The notes: generated by a model from the letters alone, not told the origin. 64,000 nucleotides of DNA from Clitopilus passeckerianus (GCA_944990035.1 CALYLX010000136.1:682001-746000); one strand, 5' to 3'. Counted from the first letter of the stretch, positions 12,584 to 26,051 are shown. Numbers and translations are program-made.

Positions 12584-12856
12584 CTACAATGCGATCCGAG
12601 CTACCATTTGCGCTTCATCTAGTTTGAATAAGAAGAATGCAATCGGGGGACTGAATTGAATACTTGCCGCTTTACGAAGACATTCGCCAAACTTGGCGAA
12701 CTCCTCCGAACAAGTGTTCTTCTGAATGTCCATATAGGTTGCCGCCACACATTTCCCATAAGTCGTTGCTTGGGAAGCACAGGTAGACGTTGAATGCAGT
12801 GCTAGTCGTTGTAAAGGAGCCAGCTTCTGGCCTGCACTCGCTGCTGGTGGATTCAT
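12584..12856 (-). CDS. Twin CX9C mitochondrial protein, NDUFAF8-like complex I assembly factor
   Basis: A small protein of about 75-90 residues with two C-x9-C helices (CASQATTYGKC and CSEEFAKFGEC) separated by VAATYMDIQKNT. Spacing and flanking residues resemble NDUFAF8 (C17orf89), which helps complex I assembly in the intermembrane space and is imported through the Mia40 route. The start MNPPAASAGQKLAP (ATG 12854-12856) is preferred over an upstream in-frame ATG at 12931, because the upstream extension is Cys-rich and unlike the family. A 45-nt in-frame intron (GTATTC...ACTAG) probably removes SIQF through KL near the end, so the C-terminus would read KAANEAQMVARIAL. It is divergent from CSF1, with 126 bp between start codons. 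Confidence 0.72.
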   Translation of the reverse strand: MNPPAASAGQKLAPLQRLALHSTSTCASQATTYGKCVAATYMDIQKNTCSEEFAKFGECLRKAASIQFSPPIAFFLFKLDEAQMVARIAL

Positions 12857-12982
12857 TGCAAGACTGTGTTTGTTACATAATTGCTTCCGAGGTCCACTCT
12901 CCGCGTAACACTTGCCTTTGCATGTGAACATCCAGTCGGAGCCTTTCTCTATCTGCCCTCTCTCAGGTCATAGACGACGCAA

Positions 12983-15900
12983 ATGTTTGACAAGCTACTG
13001 CTCGTCTCATGCATTTGCATCGTCGTCGCGTCGTTATTCTATTTCTTCTACTGGAACCGTTTCCTGGGCTTCCTAATTGGTCGTGTAATCCGGCTGCTGT
13101 CCTGGAATAAGGAAGCTTCCAGCATTTGGGTGGAAATAGGTTGGGACATATGAAACGCGTAGTCGTATGTATGCTAACATACGCATTTAGGTTCTATACA
13201 TTTCTCGATTATAGCTGGCCGGATACTCTTCAAAGACGTCAAATACTATTCAAGTAACCAGACAATCAAAGTCATCAAGGGTCAGATACAGTGGAGGTAC
13301 TGGATTCGAAGTCCTACGTCAGAGGATGAGATAGGGCACTACCGCAGCGGAGAAGGTGCGTTCGCCAGTCATGCAGATATCAGAGATGCCTCATACGAGT
13401 CACTAACTAGATGCACACTCTCCTTCCAAACGGTGCCGGGTCCAGCTCTCGCTTCAGGGACTAGAATGGTTCCTGTATAACAGGACTGCGGCATACGACT
13501 ATATAATATCTCGAATGCAGGAACAGCATGCCCCTGATGCACCAACCGAACCTCTCTCACAAAGGGCGTCGCGCGGGGGTAATTATGCTCTTCCCCAGAG
13601 GTTTGCTTGTGCTAATCACTACCGTGACAGCTTCATCCACGCCCTTTCCTCAGATTTCTATCCACAAATCTCGCCTAATGCCCCGATGGGTGTCACGGGC
13701 CTTTAGCTGGATTAAACAGCAGCTGCCCAATCTCGACCCCAAGGATTTGCTTCCACTCGGGATCGAAGTACAGAAAGGAGCCATCATCTGCGGGAATGCC
13801 TCAACCGCGAACTTGTTTGTATCCGAGTTTCAAAGAAGTGAAGGGACATTTGGAGTGGTCGAGGTATTTCATTCGTTGGGCGGAGTCTTCTCCTTCTCAC
13901 ATGTCTCCAGGCTAAGTCGAAGTTGGACTTATACAAGCAGATCCTTTCAATCAAGTTCCATCAAGCTCAAATGCAGCTTGTAGAGAATGATGACTATGTG
14001 GACCCCATGGCTTCACTGGGAGAGCTGGCAAACGGGCGTATCCATCAGTATTTATCCTTCAGCATTGTTGCAGGAATAGTTTGCTGATTGGACTCTTATA
14101 GGTATTCAATCTTCAGCCATCCCTTCTCATACCTTTCGCACCGCCCTTTCGTGAAGCTTTGGGAACGGTTAGGTCTCTTTGCACTCACTAAAAACTATGC
14201 AAGAGAGCGACAAGAGACTCGCTATCACCGAAGACCCAGCCATTCGCGTGCTCGCAAGATGTTTGGAAAGTTGTTTCACTCAGAGCCAATGGCGGATCAT
14301 ACGATACTCGAATATGCAATTGAACGCAAAATACTGGAAACGCCGGTGTTGGAACTCACCTATTACTATGATACGGTAGGCGAAGTTCTTCATGCTGAAA
14401 ACACGACTGAGGATACCCCTCCCGAGTGGGGCTTCAATATTGCCATGACTGAAGCCGTCATTAGATACGGTCCGTGGGCTGATCGGCAAAGGTAAGCGCA
14501 TTTTGCTTTCAGCCGTCGGCATCGACATTTCTGATTTCATATTAGAGCCGAAATTCAACGCATATTCTTTCCGCTAGGCTACCAAGATGTGGTTGTCACC
14601 AAGCCTCCTGAGCCAGGTGACACTCGTCAATGGGCCGCTCTCCAAATTTTTCTCGAGTTTGTTGGAGGAGTGACACTGCATATTCCTTTCCGCGAAGCAT
14701 CGAAGGATTGGCAGTGGGATGAACAAAGTGGACTCAACCATCAACATTCCAGAGAGCCTGCCACGATCCACTTATCTGCGGGGGATCGGACTACTATGAA
14801 ATACACCCTTCCTATGATCGTCGAGGAAACCGGTTATAACCCCATAATGGATCTTCATTTAGACAATATCCTCATGACATCAACGCTGAACGACATTCGC
14901 CCTGTAGCCTCTGATGCTTGTAAAGTTAGTTGACTTTCGTGCCTGATTTTAAGCTTCCGGCCCATCTTTCTGTAGGTTCGCGGCGAGTTCCCCAGCCCCT
15001 TGCGGTGGGATGATGAACGCACTTGGTCAATAGGAGCCTCATTCTTCAAGCCGACTCTCTACCTCATTCGAGATCATATCAACATGTTCACCGATCTAAT
15101 CAAGGACTGGACCGCTGGCCCCCCAACAGACTATCAACGCTTCGTCCCAACGATTTACGCATTCCAATTTGACCTCCATAACTATGATATAAATCTCTAC
15201 GTTAATGATCATAATATAATCGATAAACCTTTATTCCGCGAAGAGAATGGTATGTCACATTTTATACACTTCTCCCAATCTTTGAGCCTGAACACTCCAT
15301 TAGCACTAATCACTGTTTCCGGGGCTCATCTGAAGGTCCTGACGAATATCTTCTCCAATCAATACCGGCCAGATTCTACCTCTGTACCGTTCTTCCTGGA
15401 TGCACCAGATGTCTGTTTGAACCTCTCTCTCCCGCGGTGGAACACCAACGCTATGTACGACGGAAAGGGCGGCAATGACATTGCTCGAGTTGGTGACTTA
15501 CACATGGAGGGCTATTATCGATACTTTGCCGTCGTCCGGGACGATGCCATTGAGCAACTCAATCTACGATTCAAGGTTGGTCAGATCTTTGTATGGAATC
15601 AAAGAATGGTTTCAAGCCCATTCTAGCTCAAAGATGTTGCTTTCAAGGCCTGGGATGGGCTATCCGATATTTCATGGTGCTCAGAGAAACTACTTCGGTT
15701 CATTCACCAACTTTTCAACATTGTATGAATACCTTGAGAAGAGGCGTTTGAAATTACCTGTTGGTGATCCAGTCGTTGAGAAATATCGACCTGGAAATGT
15801 ATGTTGCTCAACCCAATTGTCTGTCTGCAGTTCTAATTATTCTTAGTCCAACATGCTCCAGGTCGAGATTCAGCTTAACGTGGAGAATGGCACAGTTCTG

Positions 15901-18900
15901 CTGCCAGCCAGCCTGACCGGCTCTGACTCATTTAGGGCCGATAATCCGAGGGTCGGCCCATGTTTGATATTAGGGGTTCCAGAGATGCAGATTCAGCTTA
16001 GAATACATGATTATTACATGGGTACGCCTATAAGATCATCTTTCTTATTTGTTCTAACCCTTTCTGGCTTCTAGACATGTCTATGAATACATCGGGAATC
16101 ACTGGCGGCATTCTTAAACAATGTTCTGGCCTCTGTAGGCCCACGCCGCAGGACAGCTCGATACAGGCCCTCCAAATTGATGGTTAGTTTCTTGGGCTTT
16201 TTCCTCAACAGTGCCTGCACGCTTAACATCCCACAGGCATCCACATCACAGCAAACCGTTTGTTTGGACCAGCTCCGCGAACATCAACCTACGTCTGTAT
16301 ATGGGAGATCGCTGTTGATCACATCCAGGCCATGCCTTCAGCCTCAGATGCTAGAGTCATATTGGCTGCCCTTGATGCTTTCCGTATAAACTATTCAGAT
16401 CCTGCGAATGCACCCGCCCAAGAGTATAGCCCAGAGATTGAACCTGATGGTGAGAGATTTAGGCCAGGCTTTTGTCGCCTTCAATCCTTTAACAAAACAC
16501 TCTAGTGACCTTTGTCAGGGTCTCCATGAGGTCTCTGAATGCGACATGGCTGGCTGGCAGGGCTGCCCTGATCCTTTCGCTGCCTTCTGGTCTCGAGATT
16601 GGAAGCAACGATTTGGGCGGACGTTACCACCGCAAGGTCACGAACATTAGGGTCCCCCAGATCTCTTTACAGGTTCTCTTGACCACTGCGGCATATTCGG
16701 CCAGGCGCCGTTGGCTAGAGGCAGCTCGCTTCAGTTGTGATATTTTTCTGGACATCTACCGTTCACCCGCGGATCTTGAGGAGGCAGCTCGCTTGCAAGC
16801 TGAATACGTTCGGTCACAGGATATCCTGACCGCACGTAGCAATTTCATGACTGGCCCATTGTCAGCTCCGCGTTCACGCCGTCGTCCAGGTGAGCTATAG
16901 AATAAGCATCTAAGGGCACGGATTGTCTCTGATGCCCCAATAGTCCTGCATAAGGATGGATTGTATTTGCCCCATCCTGCATTGCCTGGTCGATCAGCAG
17001 GGGTCACGGTACCACATCCAGCGGTCAGGCATCCGTCTGGGGTGAAGATGCCGGTTCCTGAAGACCAGGACATTCAAGCTGAATCCGATGCGGAGGACGT
17101 ACATGATACAGTCTTCGATGCAAAGCCAACGTAAGGTGCCCTCTCCGCCGTGTATGGGCTAACAGTACAACAACTGCTTTAGGTTACCGCGTTCTACAAA
17201 TTTCTCCAGACGTGCAAAGGATATCAATCAGGAAATGTCAAGTGGTGACGAATCGGACAACGAAGACCTCACGGATGGAAGTTCTGATAGCGAATGGTCT
17301 GATCCTCCGAGTAAGTCGACATGAAGGCGGAGGAGACAAATAAACTAATCAGGAATACTCAAGGTCCCTCCCGCTTGAGCCCTGAAGACACTGCCTGCAA
17401 ATTGTACAGCAATGTCCTTGATCAATACTTCTATCAATCAAATTATGCGACGCCTGGGAGTCCAGATACTCCGTCGTTCTCTCTTTCACGCGTATGCATC
17501 AGCTTCCTTTCCTGTGGAAATCTTGTACTAAAACCGAAATATTCAGCGATCTGCGTTGCTGAACTCACTCGCCGGAACGCCGAAGCCGGGCTCAAGTGGC
17601 ATACCCGCCGATAGGGATGCGCGCCACAACACTGACGATAACAAGGAAGTAACAGTATTCAGAGTCAAATCCAAGAAAGGGGTGGATATCGTACTAACTC
17701 CTCTTATCGTCTATGCCGGGGCACACTTGGAAAAGGATGTTAAAAACAATGTGAGTGTTTCAGACTGAAGTAGGATATCCCACTGATAATAGCCAAGATA
17801 TCGGATGCGGGACTATGGATCGATTCAATGATGGTTGAATACATCAGCAATAGTAAAGAGACAGGGTCACGGACCTCTACTCAATTCGACGTTCAACTGC
17901 CTTCAGTATCGCTTGCAATTCTGCAGCGCATTATAGTGGATCAAGGGCGCCCAATCATATCCGACTCCCCTTCAAGCACCGAATCTGTTGGAGACATAGG
18001 CCTAGATGTGATTGTGGTCTTGCAGGCTGGACTGGAAGGGATTGACATCACAGGCCATCGCTCGGACACTAATACAACCCTCACTATCTCGCCTTCTCGT
18101 TCTTCTATCAACCTAGATCTCTCCATAGACAAACGCACCATCACCACGCCTAAAGCATCCCATTTTCTTCTCGGTTGCGTGATGGACGATTTCAGGTTTG
18201 GGTTGTCCGATGGCAATCTGGACGTTCGTTGGGAAGGCTTCGGCTCACGACTTGGACATCTAGGCCCGGAATACATCATTGCCACGTTCGTGGCTCTATC
18301 CTCGACATCCAAAGCTCTTGCAAATGTTGTCCTTCCCTTGCTCAATCATCACTCAAACGCCAAGGGCAGGGTAGTTGGCCATATCATTCGATCGTCTGCT
18401 GAAAAGGCCATTATCGATCCATTATCTAGCATCCAGCCATCCTATCTAGTCCAGACAGGTCGTCCATTCAGCCTTCGCATCGATCCTGTATTCCGGTTCC
18501 TTTACCACTTGCGTGCATGCCTCTGGCACATTCCGTTGGAGGTCAATGCTGCACCATCACTCCCTTTCAATGAGGGTGTAACAATAGCCGACGACGAGCT
18601 TCTTTCTCTCGTCGAGGACAGGTTAACAGCACTCGACCCTGAAGCATACGCTACAAATTGGCTGACATCCCTGGAGAAGCTCATTCCCCTTGGTTATTCC
18701 TCAACTCGACCCCAGTCGCCTCACTCCTCATTCAATGCATCTGTGAGATTAGCACAGACTACCCTTACGATCCTTGACCCCGCAGGTCGTTCCTCGAGCG
18801 AGTTGTCTATTTCCGACATCACCCTAGATGCGACATCCTACAAAGGAGAATTGCTCAGGCAACTCCCCAACTCCGCCAGCTTGTCGCAAACATCCCTGAG

Positions 18901-21900
18901 GGAACGTCGACATCAGCAGGTCCTCAATATAGGGATATCGGTGACCTGCGAGGACTTCTATTTGGCTGTCTTCCCGCATTTGATGTCATTCGCACAGAAT
19001 CTTCTGCGTGTACGGCGATTTTATTATTCCAGTAAAGCCGCTAGAAGCGTCAATCAACCAGTCTCGACTCCTGCAATACGATCCTCATACCAAACGATCG
19101 CTGCCACCGTACACCTCAAGCGGTTTCGAATTCAGGCGGCTGCTGAGAATCTTGTATTCGAGTTGGCCATTAACCAGGTTCTCTTAGGATCCAATGCGAT
19201 TAATCGGACCCAACAAAGGAACAGTATGACCCATACTGTCTGCTTCGACGAGGTTTCTATCCGTGCTCGCTCTCCTAGCGATAGGACTAGCGAAAGCTCT
19301 CAAGATATCCTGGCTTATACCTCTCTGATAGGGGGAAAAGTCAACGTTGCCCTTCGTACAGAACCCTCAGAGAAGACGATGCGTATCTTCTTCACGACGG
19401 GCCTGCAATTAAGTGTTCCCCGCAGTGCGCTCAAGCTGTATAGGTTCGTCGAGGAATGGCGAGCCGATTACCTACCAGGCATGGAAGCTATGATACATGC
19501 GCTAGTCGCGGAACTGGACAACACACCATCGACGAAGCCGAAATTGCTGCCCTCCAACTCACCCCTGGTCTTCGAAGTACAAGGCCATTTCTCCCATCTG
19601 GGTATTTCCCTCCAAGTCATGCATGGTACATGGCTCTCTTGGACTGCTGGACCCTCAGTGGTTCACGCAAAGACTTCGGTTGTTGCCGGACGCGTACAAT
19701 ATGTATTTGGCTCCCAAATTGGACCTATGACTATCGAAATCTCCTCAGAGCCTACCCCATCTGAGGCTAAAGCCGGTACGCGTATCAAACTTTCCTTGCC
19801 CCCATCATGGCCACTGCGCGTTATGATGGTAGATTTGTCTACATCATGGGGTTGGTTGAAGAGATCGACGTGAAAGTGAAGTTGTCGCACTGGGACACCT
19901 TGCTGGTCGTTCAACAGAAATTCGGCCAAGACTTCAACGATGTCATTGCTCTGGTGCACAAAACACGATCCTCGCGACATTCTAAGAAGGTTCAACACAG
20001 CGAGACCAAATCCTCAGGACAGGCCATAAAGTATGGTGGATTCCTGAAAATCCGTGGCTTTCGTCTAGCTCTGGAAGGCCCCGCATCGACCGCGTACTTG
20101 GAGTGTCTTGACGTTGGAGGTGGCATCAACAATGAGACGGGCCGTAGATGGAATATCAATTTATCCGACCTGGCGCTCTCCCTTGCCGCGCACAATGGTT
20201 CAAGCAGCTCTCGAACTGAGCTCACCCGGACACACAGGCCGGCCTTCGTCACCATGGATGTCAGCATGAGAGGCGGAGAGAAAGTCAGCGATGGCAGTTC
20301 GAATCACACCATCAGCACTGTCCAGATCTCTGTAACAAGATTACATGCTGTCATGCAACCGAGTTCTATAGGACAGTTAGGAGATTTCTTGGACTATTTG
20401 CAGGTGGGCACACTCGTCATTCATTTTAAGTCGCGTTCTAACCTGGGCCACAACGTCAAAGGTGGAGATCCTCGCTCGGAAAGAACAAAGGGTGATGGAA
20501 CTCGCAGCATTCAAAGACAAAACGAGAAGCATCTTGAAGACATTCGAGGTTGGCGCTAAGGATGTCCACCCTGTTCAACGCTCGTGGCTGGATCGATATG
20601 TCGTAAACGTTTCGGCACGTTCCATTGGCGTAGCATTCCCTCTCTCCCCAGATGTCAACCCAGGATCAACTTCAAGGCCAGGTCGCAAGTCATTAACCGT
20701 GCCCGCCTTCTTATGGACAATTAAGTCGATCGACTTCAGCACTCATCATGCTGAAACAGGGCACTTCACTATGAAGGGCTTTGCGATGCAGTTCGTACCC
20801 GGTGAGGAGCGCGACCTCTTAAACCTAATGACAGGTTTTGACTTCCCTCCAGGTTCACCCAGACAGATCCTTCAGACTACACCGCCGAGAAACACAGGTC
20901 CAGAAATCAGCTTGTTTACCCAGAGATGGAGGCTCAACTCCAGTCTACCCACACGACATCGTCCCGCCAAATCTCGGTCGGTGCAAATGTCAGCGGGTTT
21001 ATCCTCGATTTAGACTCAAGCATTCCCAACTATGTGTTTTCGCTGATTGACGTTTATCGTCTTGGAAAAGAAAGAGTCGATAAGCTATCAGCTTCACTCC
21101 CTCAGCTACTTGAGGACGAGCACAAACTCCCTCTTGCCCCCATTCGGCGATCGTCAACTGGAAGTGGCTTCTCTTCCTCCAATATCTCTGGAAGTTTGAT
21201 CTTTGCGAGTGGGAAGGTTCGGTTATACAGCAAGAATTCATCGAAGCAATGGGAGGAAAGGTCGTCTAGACTTAGATCCGAGCTCAGCGACGAACAGGTC
21301 ATGACAGAGCTTGGAGCCGACGTCTTTAACCTGCCTGTTGTCTCTCTCTGGACAGAATATTCGGCTAAGTTGGCCTCCGGCGATCCGGAAGGCAGCCAGG
21401 AAGAAGCATCTTTGATGTTCAAGGCCACTATACATTCTAGCCAAAATATCCTCCGGCCCAACTTACTCCCTTTCATGACAGAAACAGTCAACCATATAGA
21501 GTCACGAATGCGAAAGCAGAACTCCACAGCTCCGACCCCGACTACCATCGTCGAGACTCACGTATCCCCCGACACTCCTGTCTTGGAGTCTGCTCCTTCC
21601 AGCCTTCGAATAAGCTTCAGCTTGCGGATTGACCAGTCCAAGCTGGAGTTGACTTGCCAACCAGACGTCAACGTGGTAGCTGGTCTACATTGGAACTCCG
21701 GAGGGTTCATTGTGAATGTCTCTCCTGGCGCCCAAGAGATCAACTTCACTGGATCAGTCGGCGGTTTGACAGTTGGGTTGAAGCACGGTTTTCTTAGCGA
21801 GGATTGTGTTAAGCTAGATGCCAGAAATTTGGCATTTTCTCTCGGCTTCACAAAAGGCCAAACCTTGGAAGGATTATCACCCCACTCAATTTCAGTAGTC

Positions 21901-23815
21901 ATCGAGACCGAGTTTCTCGGAGGGGTGAGGTTCTCACGTTTGCAAGATATCCTGTGCTTCAAGGCTGTCTGGCTTGACCGTATTCCCATCTTCAATGGCC
22001 AATCAGCCAGCCACAGCAGAGAAGTATCACGAACCCCAATTACACCTCGGCCACCCCAGTTTGCGCCTAAACAAACTTTCAATACCGTGGTTCTTTTACG
22101 TATACGCCAAATCATGCTTGAAGTTGACCTTGGCCAGTCTATCAGCTTGTTGACGCTGGACTTGCAAGACGCCACCCTTCGAACAAAGTTGACGGATAAG
22201 ATGAACGAAGTATCTGTGTCTGTCGACAGCTTCGCACTTAACGCGAAAGGCAATGTGGCCGGACAAGCTCATGTCCGTAGATGCGTGTTTGAGACAACTC
22301 GTAGCAACTTGTGGAACTCAGCTCGGAGGGCGGCGGAGGGCAAAATGCTCAAACTTCACATGACCAGTGGACCTCTCGTCGTGTCCTTAGAATCAGATCA
22401 TCAGCAACTCCTGCATTACCGGTTAGCCCTTCACTTATTTCTCTAGTAATTCTTCTCTGATCTGTTCTCATTCTTAGGGCTGAACCACTCCAAGTCAACA
22501 TCTTTGACGACTGGTCGGTAAAACAAGACAACATCAACACGCGAGAAACACCATTGCAGCTGTCATTTACGGTGGATAGCCCCGAAATCGTTGCCGTCGC
22601 AACTATTGGCACGATCCCAAAGCTACTCGCCTATGTCAACAAATTCCAAACCAACCTCGAAACTCAGCGACAAGGAGCTGCTAGAGAATCCAAGACCTTC
22701 CGGATAACTCGAACCCCGAAACCCGACAACCCCCTCTCTGCCGTAGCAGAAGCAATGTTGCACTCTGCTCGAAGCCGTTTCAAGGAGATGGGCTCCGGTC
22801 TATCCTATGTCATTCTGCAAAACATGAGCTTGCATCTGGATTTGCTACGCCTCATCGTATTCCCCGTACGATGGACGACCTGGAGATTGCACACTTCGTC
22901 GGCAGAGACGTCAAGGCACGTTTTGATCGGCTGGTCGAATCCGACGAGCCCTCAGGAAAGAGGGACCTCCTTCTTTCCTTCTCCTCGATTAGTATCTCAA
23001 AGCATAGTGGACTGGGTCACCCTCCACCAGCAGAAGCGACGACCAAAGACGAGTGGCTGGCTTCGTTACTTTCTCACTCCTCCGAAGCAATTATTGTCGG
23101 GTTGCCTTCGATGGATATGCATATGGTCAGCGAAGAGATCGTTGAAGAGCAAACCCGAGTTCTACTGTATGATTTCCACAGCAAATTCGTCCGGAACGAA
23201 GGTCTGCACGAGGAGAAGGACATCTATATTACGCTGAATATGGCCCTCTATTCATGGCTCACTCTTCTTCGAAAGAGTCTGACCCGCGAAATGGATCAGG
23301 TTCGCATCGCCAGCGATTGGACGTCGATGCTGAACGCAGCTCCTTCGGAGGCCGGTAGAATCAAGAAGGCCATTCCTGAGCCATTGTCCATTGTTGACAC
23401 GCCAACTTCTACCCCAGAGAACACCAGCAACCCTCAGTTCTCGCCATTCTCGCCGACTACGGCGCTACGATCCTCAACAGGTCTATCTCCAGGTCCTATG
23501 TCTGGCCCAGGTCTATTTTCTGCCGCTGCCTCTCCACGACATAACACGATATCGAGTATGGAGATGTCCATTCCCCCACCGAAGAATAGCGCGTTGGTGT
23601 ATCGACCTCGCACACGTCACATTGAACGACTTCGCATGCGACAACTTGGTGAAGCAACACCAGACGTCATGCATCCATTCTTCATGAAGAAGGCTGGGTT
23701 CAACCTAGAGGATTCATTACCGCAGTACGTCAACGAGTACGCGACAGTGCCCTTGGAGGAGATTATGGAGTTTTTGTTGAAACTGTACAGTAGACAGCTA
23801 CTAGCCAACAACTAG
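12983..23815 (+). CDS. CSF1: Csf1/BLTP1 (Tweek/KIAA1109) bridge-like lipid transfer protein
   Basis: A giant multi-exon gene for a protein of roughly 3,000 residues. It starts with a membrane anchor (VVASLFYFFYWNRFLG) followed by the chorein-like opening: WVEIGSIHFSIIAGRILF, then IQWRYWIR and LEWFLYNRTAAYDYI, all hallmarks of Csf1/FSA1. Further family blocks are QLPNLDPKDLLPLGIEV (about 13720), FGSFTNFSTLYEYLEKRRLK (about 15690), LSHWDTLLVVQQKFGQDFND (about 19885), GFILDLDSSIPNYVFSLID (about 20996) and the C-terminal VNEYATVPLEEIMEFLLKLY. BLTP1-type proteins form long hydrophobic grooves that move phospholipid between ER and other membranes. The longest exons are about 17780-19873 and 20926-22422. 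Three frame breaks lie at CCCCC 19799-19803, AAA 20904-20906 and CCCC 22862-22865; each closes with one added base and rejoins conserved sequence. Exon edges between 15000 and 17800 were not all resolved. Confidence 0.92.
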
Positions 23816-23950
23816 AATATCAGATTTTTCGTACTTGTGCTATATCTCGCATCTCAGCACTATGGATGATTGCAACATCCGCGGCATGGGCCTCAATCCC
23901 AAATTAGAGATAATCATTAATTATACGTATCCAATACGTGGAGGTATGCG

Positions 23951-24902
23951 TTAGACGCCAGTTACCCCGAAGACACTGAGCAAGGCAAAACAGCCATAGA
24001 GAAGTCCAATGGGATATGCAACCAACAGACGTTGATCGGACATTTGGAGGACTGCCACGAAAATGCCTGATGCCGAGTATGTACACCAGAGAATTGATAT
24101 TAATGAGAGCAGGTACCCGAAAGTACCGCTAAACATACATGTCAGGGCGAGGCGCAAGAAAGTGGGAGTAACACTCACTCTAATGTCGTTGCGACGCTCA
24201 CAGCGCCAACGCCTACCATAGGGAGTAGGCAATATCCGAGAACGGAGACAACGCGGTATGCGTCAATTCCCCGCTCAGACATGAGGTTCAGGAGGGTATA
24301 TATAGATACAGATCCAAAGAGTCCAACGCCATAAATGTAACCAAAGTTGGGTTTGCCGGACTACAAAGAGATATGATGAGATGACAAAATGTGCGAAGGT
24401 GGTCGCACGACAACTCACAAATAGCAGGGAAATGCCATAGCAAAAGATGAATATAATAGGGCCAGCAATGTCTGCATCGTCCATGATACGGGCATCAACA
24501 GGTTTCAAGGGATTGAGCACAGTCAATGATTTTGCTTGTATGTGCGAGAAGTTGATGCCCAGTTCTGCAATACAATGATTTCTTAACGACATTTAATAAC
24601 CAGTAAACTTGTATCGAATACGAACCTTCAAGCAATGGAGGCTCTCCTTCAAAGCCACCTGTCCCAAATGCTGTCCACCATTCTCCGGCACTCTGAATAT
24701 TGCCTCCGTAGGCAGCATTCCCTCCCACCGCAGCTTGAGCTTGTATCGAGCCTTGTGGTGCATCTAGACTTGGTCGGGAACCGGGATAAAAGCCATTTTG
24801 GTCAACGGGAGCCGGTTGCGAGTAGAACTGCAGCGGCTCTGCCTGAGGATAGTACGAATTTTGAGAGGAAGACGCGTAGGGACTGCTGCTGTCTTGCCAC
24901 AT
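23951..24902 (-). CDS. YIP1: Yip1 family Golgi/ER transport protein (YIPF5-like)
   Basis: The N-terminus is cytosolic and Gln/Pro/Tyr-rich (MWQDSSSPYASSSQNSYY at 24902). The Yip1 signature follows: EPPLLEELGINFSHIQAKSL, then VLNPLKPVDARIMDDADIAG, and five hydrophobic segments (PIIFIFCYGISLLFSG, GYIYGVGLFGSVSIYTLLNL, YCLLPMVGVGAVSVA, GYLLSLISILWCTYSASGIF, LVAYPIGLLYGCFALLSVFG). Yip1 binds Rab GTPases and supports ER-to-Golgi vesicle formation. Introns fall near 24560-24630, 24361-24417 and 24130-24180. The length (about 260 residues) fits the family. It shares a 104 bp divergent interval with NSA2. Confidence 0.93.
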
Positions 24903-25006
24903 AAGTTAGATCCTGCTAAAGGTTAGGGAAGACCACGTGGTCTCAGTCTCGTCAAAGTTACGATGTTGTGCTTTGTTTGTTTTAGTGGCCTTTTGATTCT
25001 GTCCTC

Positions 25007-26051
25007 ATGGTGGGTTCAAAAGTTATAGCAGATTCCGCAAATTTACTGACTGCTTTCTATAGCCTCAGGTATTGGTTTACGACTAGAATTGACTTGAAAA
25101 TAGCTCACGTTTTGTTAGAACGAATATATTGAGGAGCACATCAAGCGACACGGTCGCAGATTAGATTATTTTGAGCGAAAGTCAGTAATCAAATTCATAT
25201 CACTTGACCCCATCTTATACACGTTTTAAGGCGGAAAAAGGAGGCTCGAGCAGCCCATACCAACTCTGCATACGCTCAGAAGGCCTTTGGTATTAAGGCC
25301 AAACTCCTTCATGCACGACGACATGCCGAAAAGGTTCAGCTGAAGAAAACTCTCAAGGCTCACGACGAGCGAAATGTCAAGCAAGCAGACTCATCAAAGG
25401 TACCAGACGGTGCTCTTCCGACATATCTACTTGATCGCGAAGGACAACGGGACGCAAAAGCACTCTCAAGTGCGATCAAAGAAAAGAGGAAGGACAAGGC
25501 TGCAAAATATGCCGTACCCCTGCCGAAGGTCCGAGGAATTGCTGAGGATGAGATGTTTAAGGTGATGAAGACCGGAAAGAGCAAGAGCAAGGCTTGGAAG
25601 CGTATGGTTACAAAGGCGACTTTCGTCGGCGACAGTTTCACGAGAAAGCCCGTCAAGATGGAGCGTTTCATCCGACCGATGGCTCTACGGTACAAAAGGC
25701 GAATGTGACTCATCGTGCGTCTCTCTCGGTCAGATGCGAGATGTGTTGCTAACATTTTCCATTCTACAGCTGATCTCAAAGCTACATTCCAACTCCAGAT
25801 CCTTGGAGTGAAGAAAAACCCTCAATCACCCATGTACACCCAGCTTGGTGTCATGACGAAGGGAACAGTGATAGAGGTCAATGTTTCGGAACTGGGCATG
25901 GTCACCACTGGAGGCAAAGTTGTGTTCGGAAAGTATGCCCAGATAACGAACAACCCTGAGAACGACGGATGTATAAACGCAGTTCTTCGTATGTTTTTCT
26001 CCACCATATCAACCATTTTGCCCTTTGTAACAGTCCCTTCCAGTTGTTTGA
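25007..26051 (+). CDS. NSA2: Ribosome biogenesis protein Nsa2
   Basis: Nsa2 is a 60S pre-ribosome maturation factor acting in the nucleolus before 27SB pre-rRNA processing. Conserved text includes [56 protein letters not shown] and the C-terminal [20 protein letters not shown]. Coding exons read as 25007-25009 (ATG alone), 25063-25068 (CCTCAG, Pro-Gln), 25119-25180, 25231-25714, 25770-25988 and 26044-26051 (8 nt with the stop, completing L-V-stop). This yields MPQNEYIE, exactly the family N-terminus. One base is missing at AAAA 25694-25697: adding an A gives RYKKANVTHPDLKATF and a total of 260 residues, the usual length. Both introns around the microexon have good donors, acceptors and CTGAC/CTCAC-like branch sites. 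Confidence 0.93.
25063..25068 (+). other. 6-nt microexon of NSA2 (Pro-Gln)
   Basis: The hexamer CCTCAG is flanked by an acceptor (TTTCTATAG, branch site ACTGAC upstream) and a donor (GTATTG). Intron 25010-25062 (53 nt) and intron 25069-25118 (50 nt) isolate it from the ATG and the main coding sequence. Including it produces the invariant MPQNEYIE start; skipping it gives MNEYIE in frame. Confidence 0.8.

Noticed and set aside
13515..13706. Apparent frameshift in CSF1 after RASRGG
   Set aside because: A 52-nt GT-AG intron (GTAATT...GTGACAG, branch GCTAATCAC) removes it and joins RASRG to ASSTPFPQI in frame.
15560..15720. Possible further indel in CSF1 near GGG runs 15652-15659
   Set aside because: An intron with an alternative acceptor before ATGTTGCTTTCAAGG also keeps the frame, so the sequence does not decide; it was left out of the homopolymer list.
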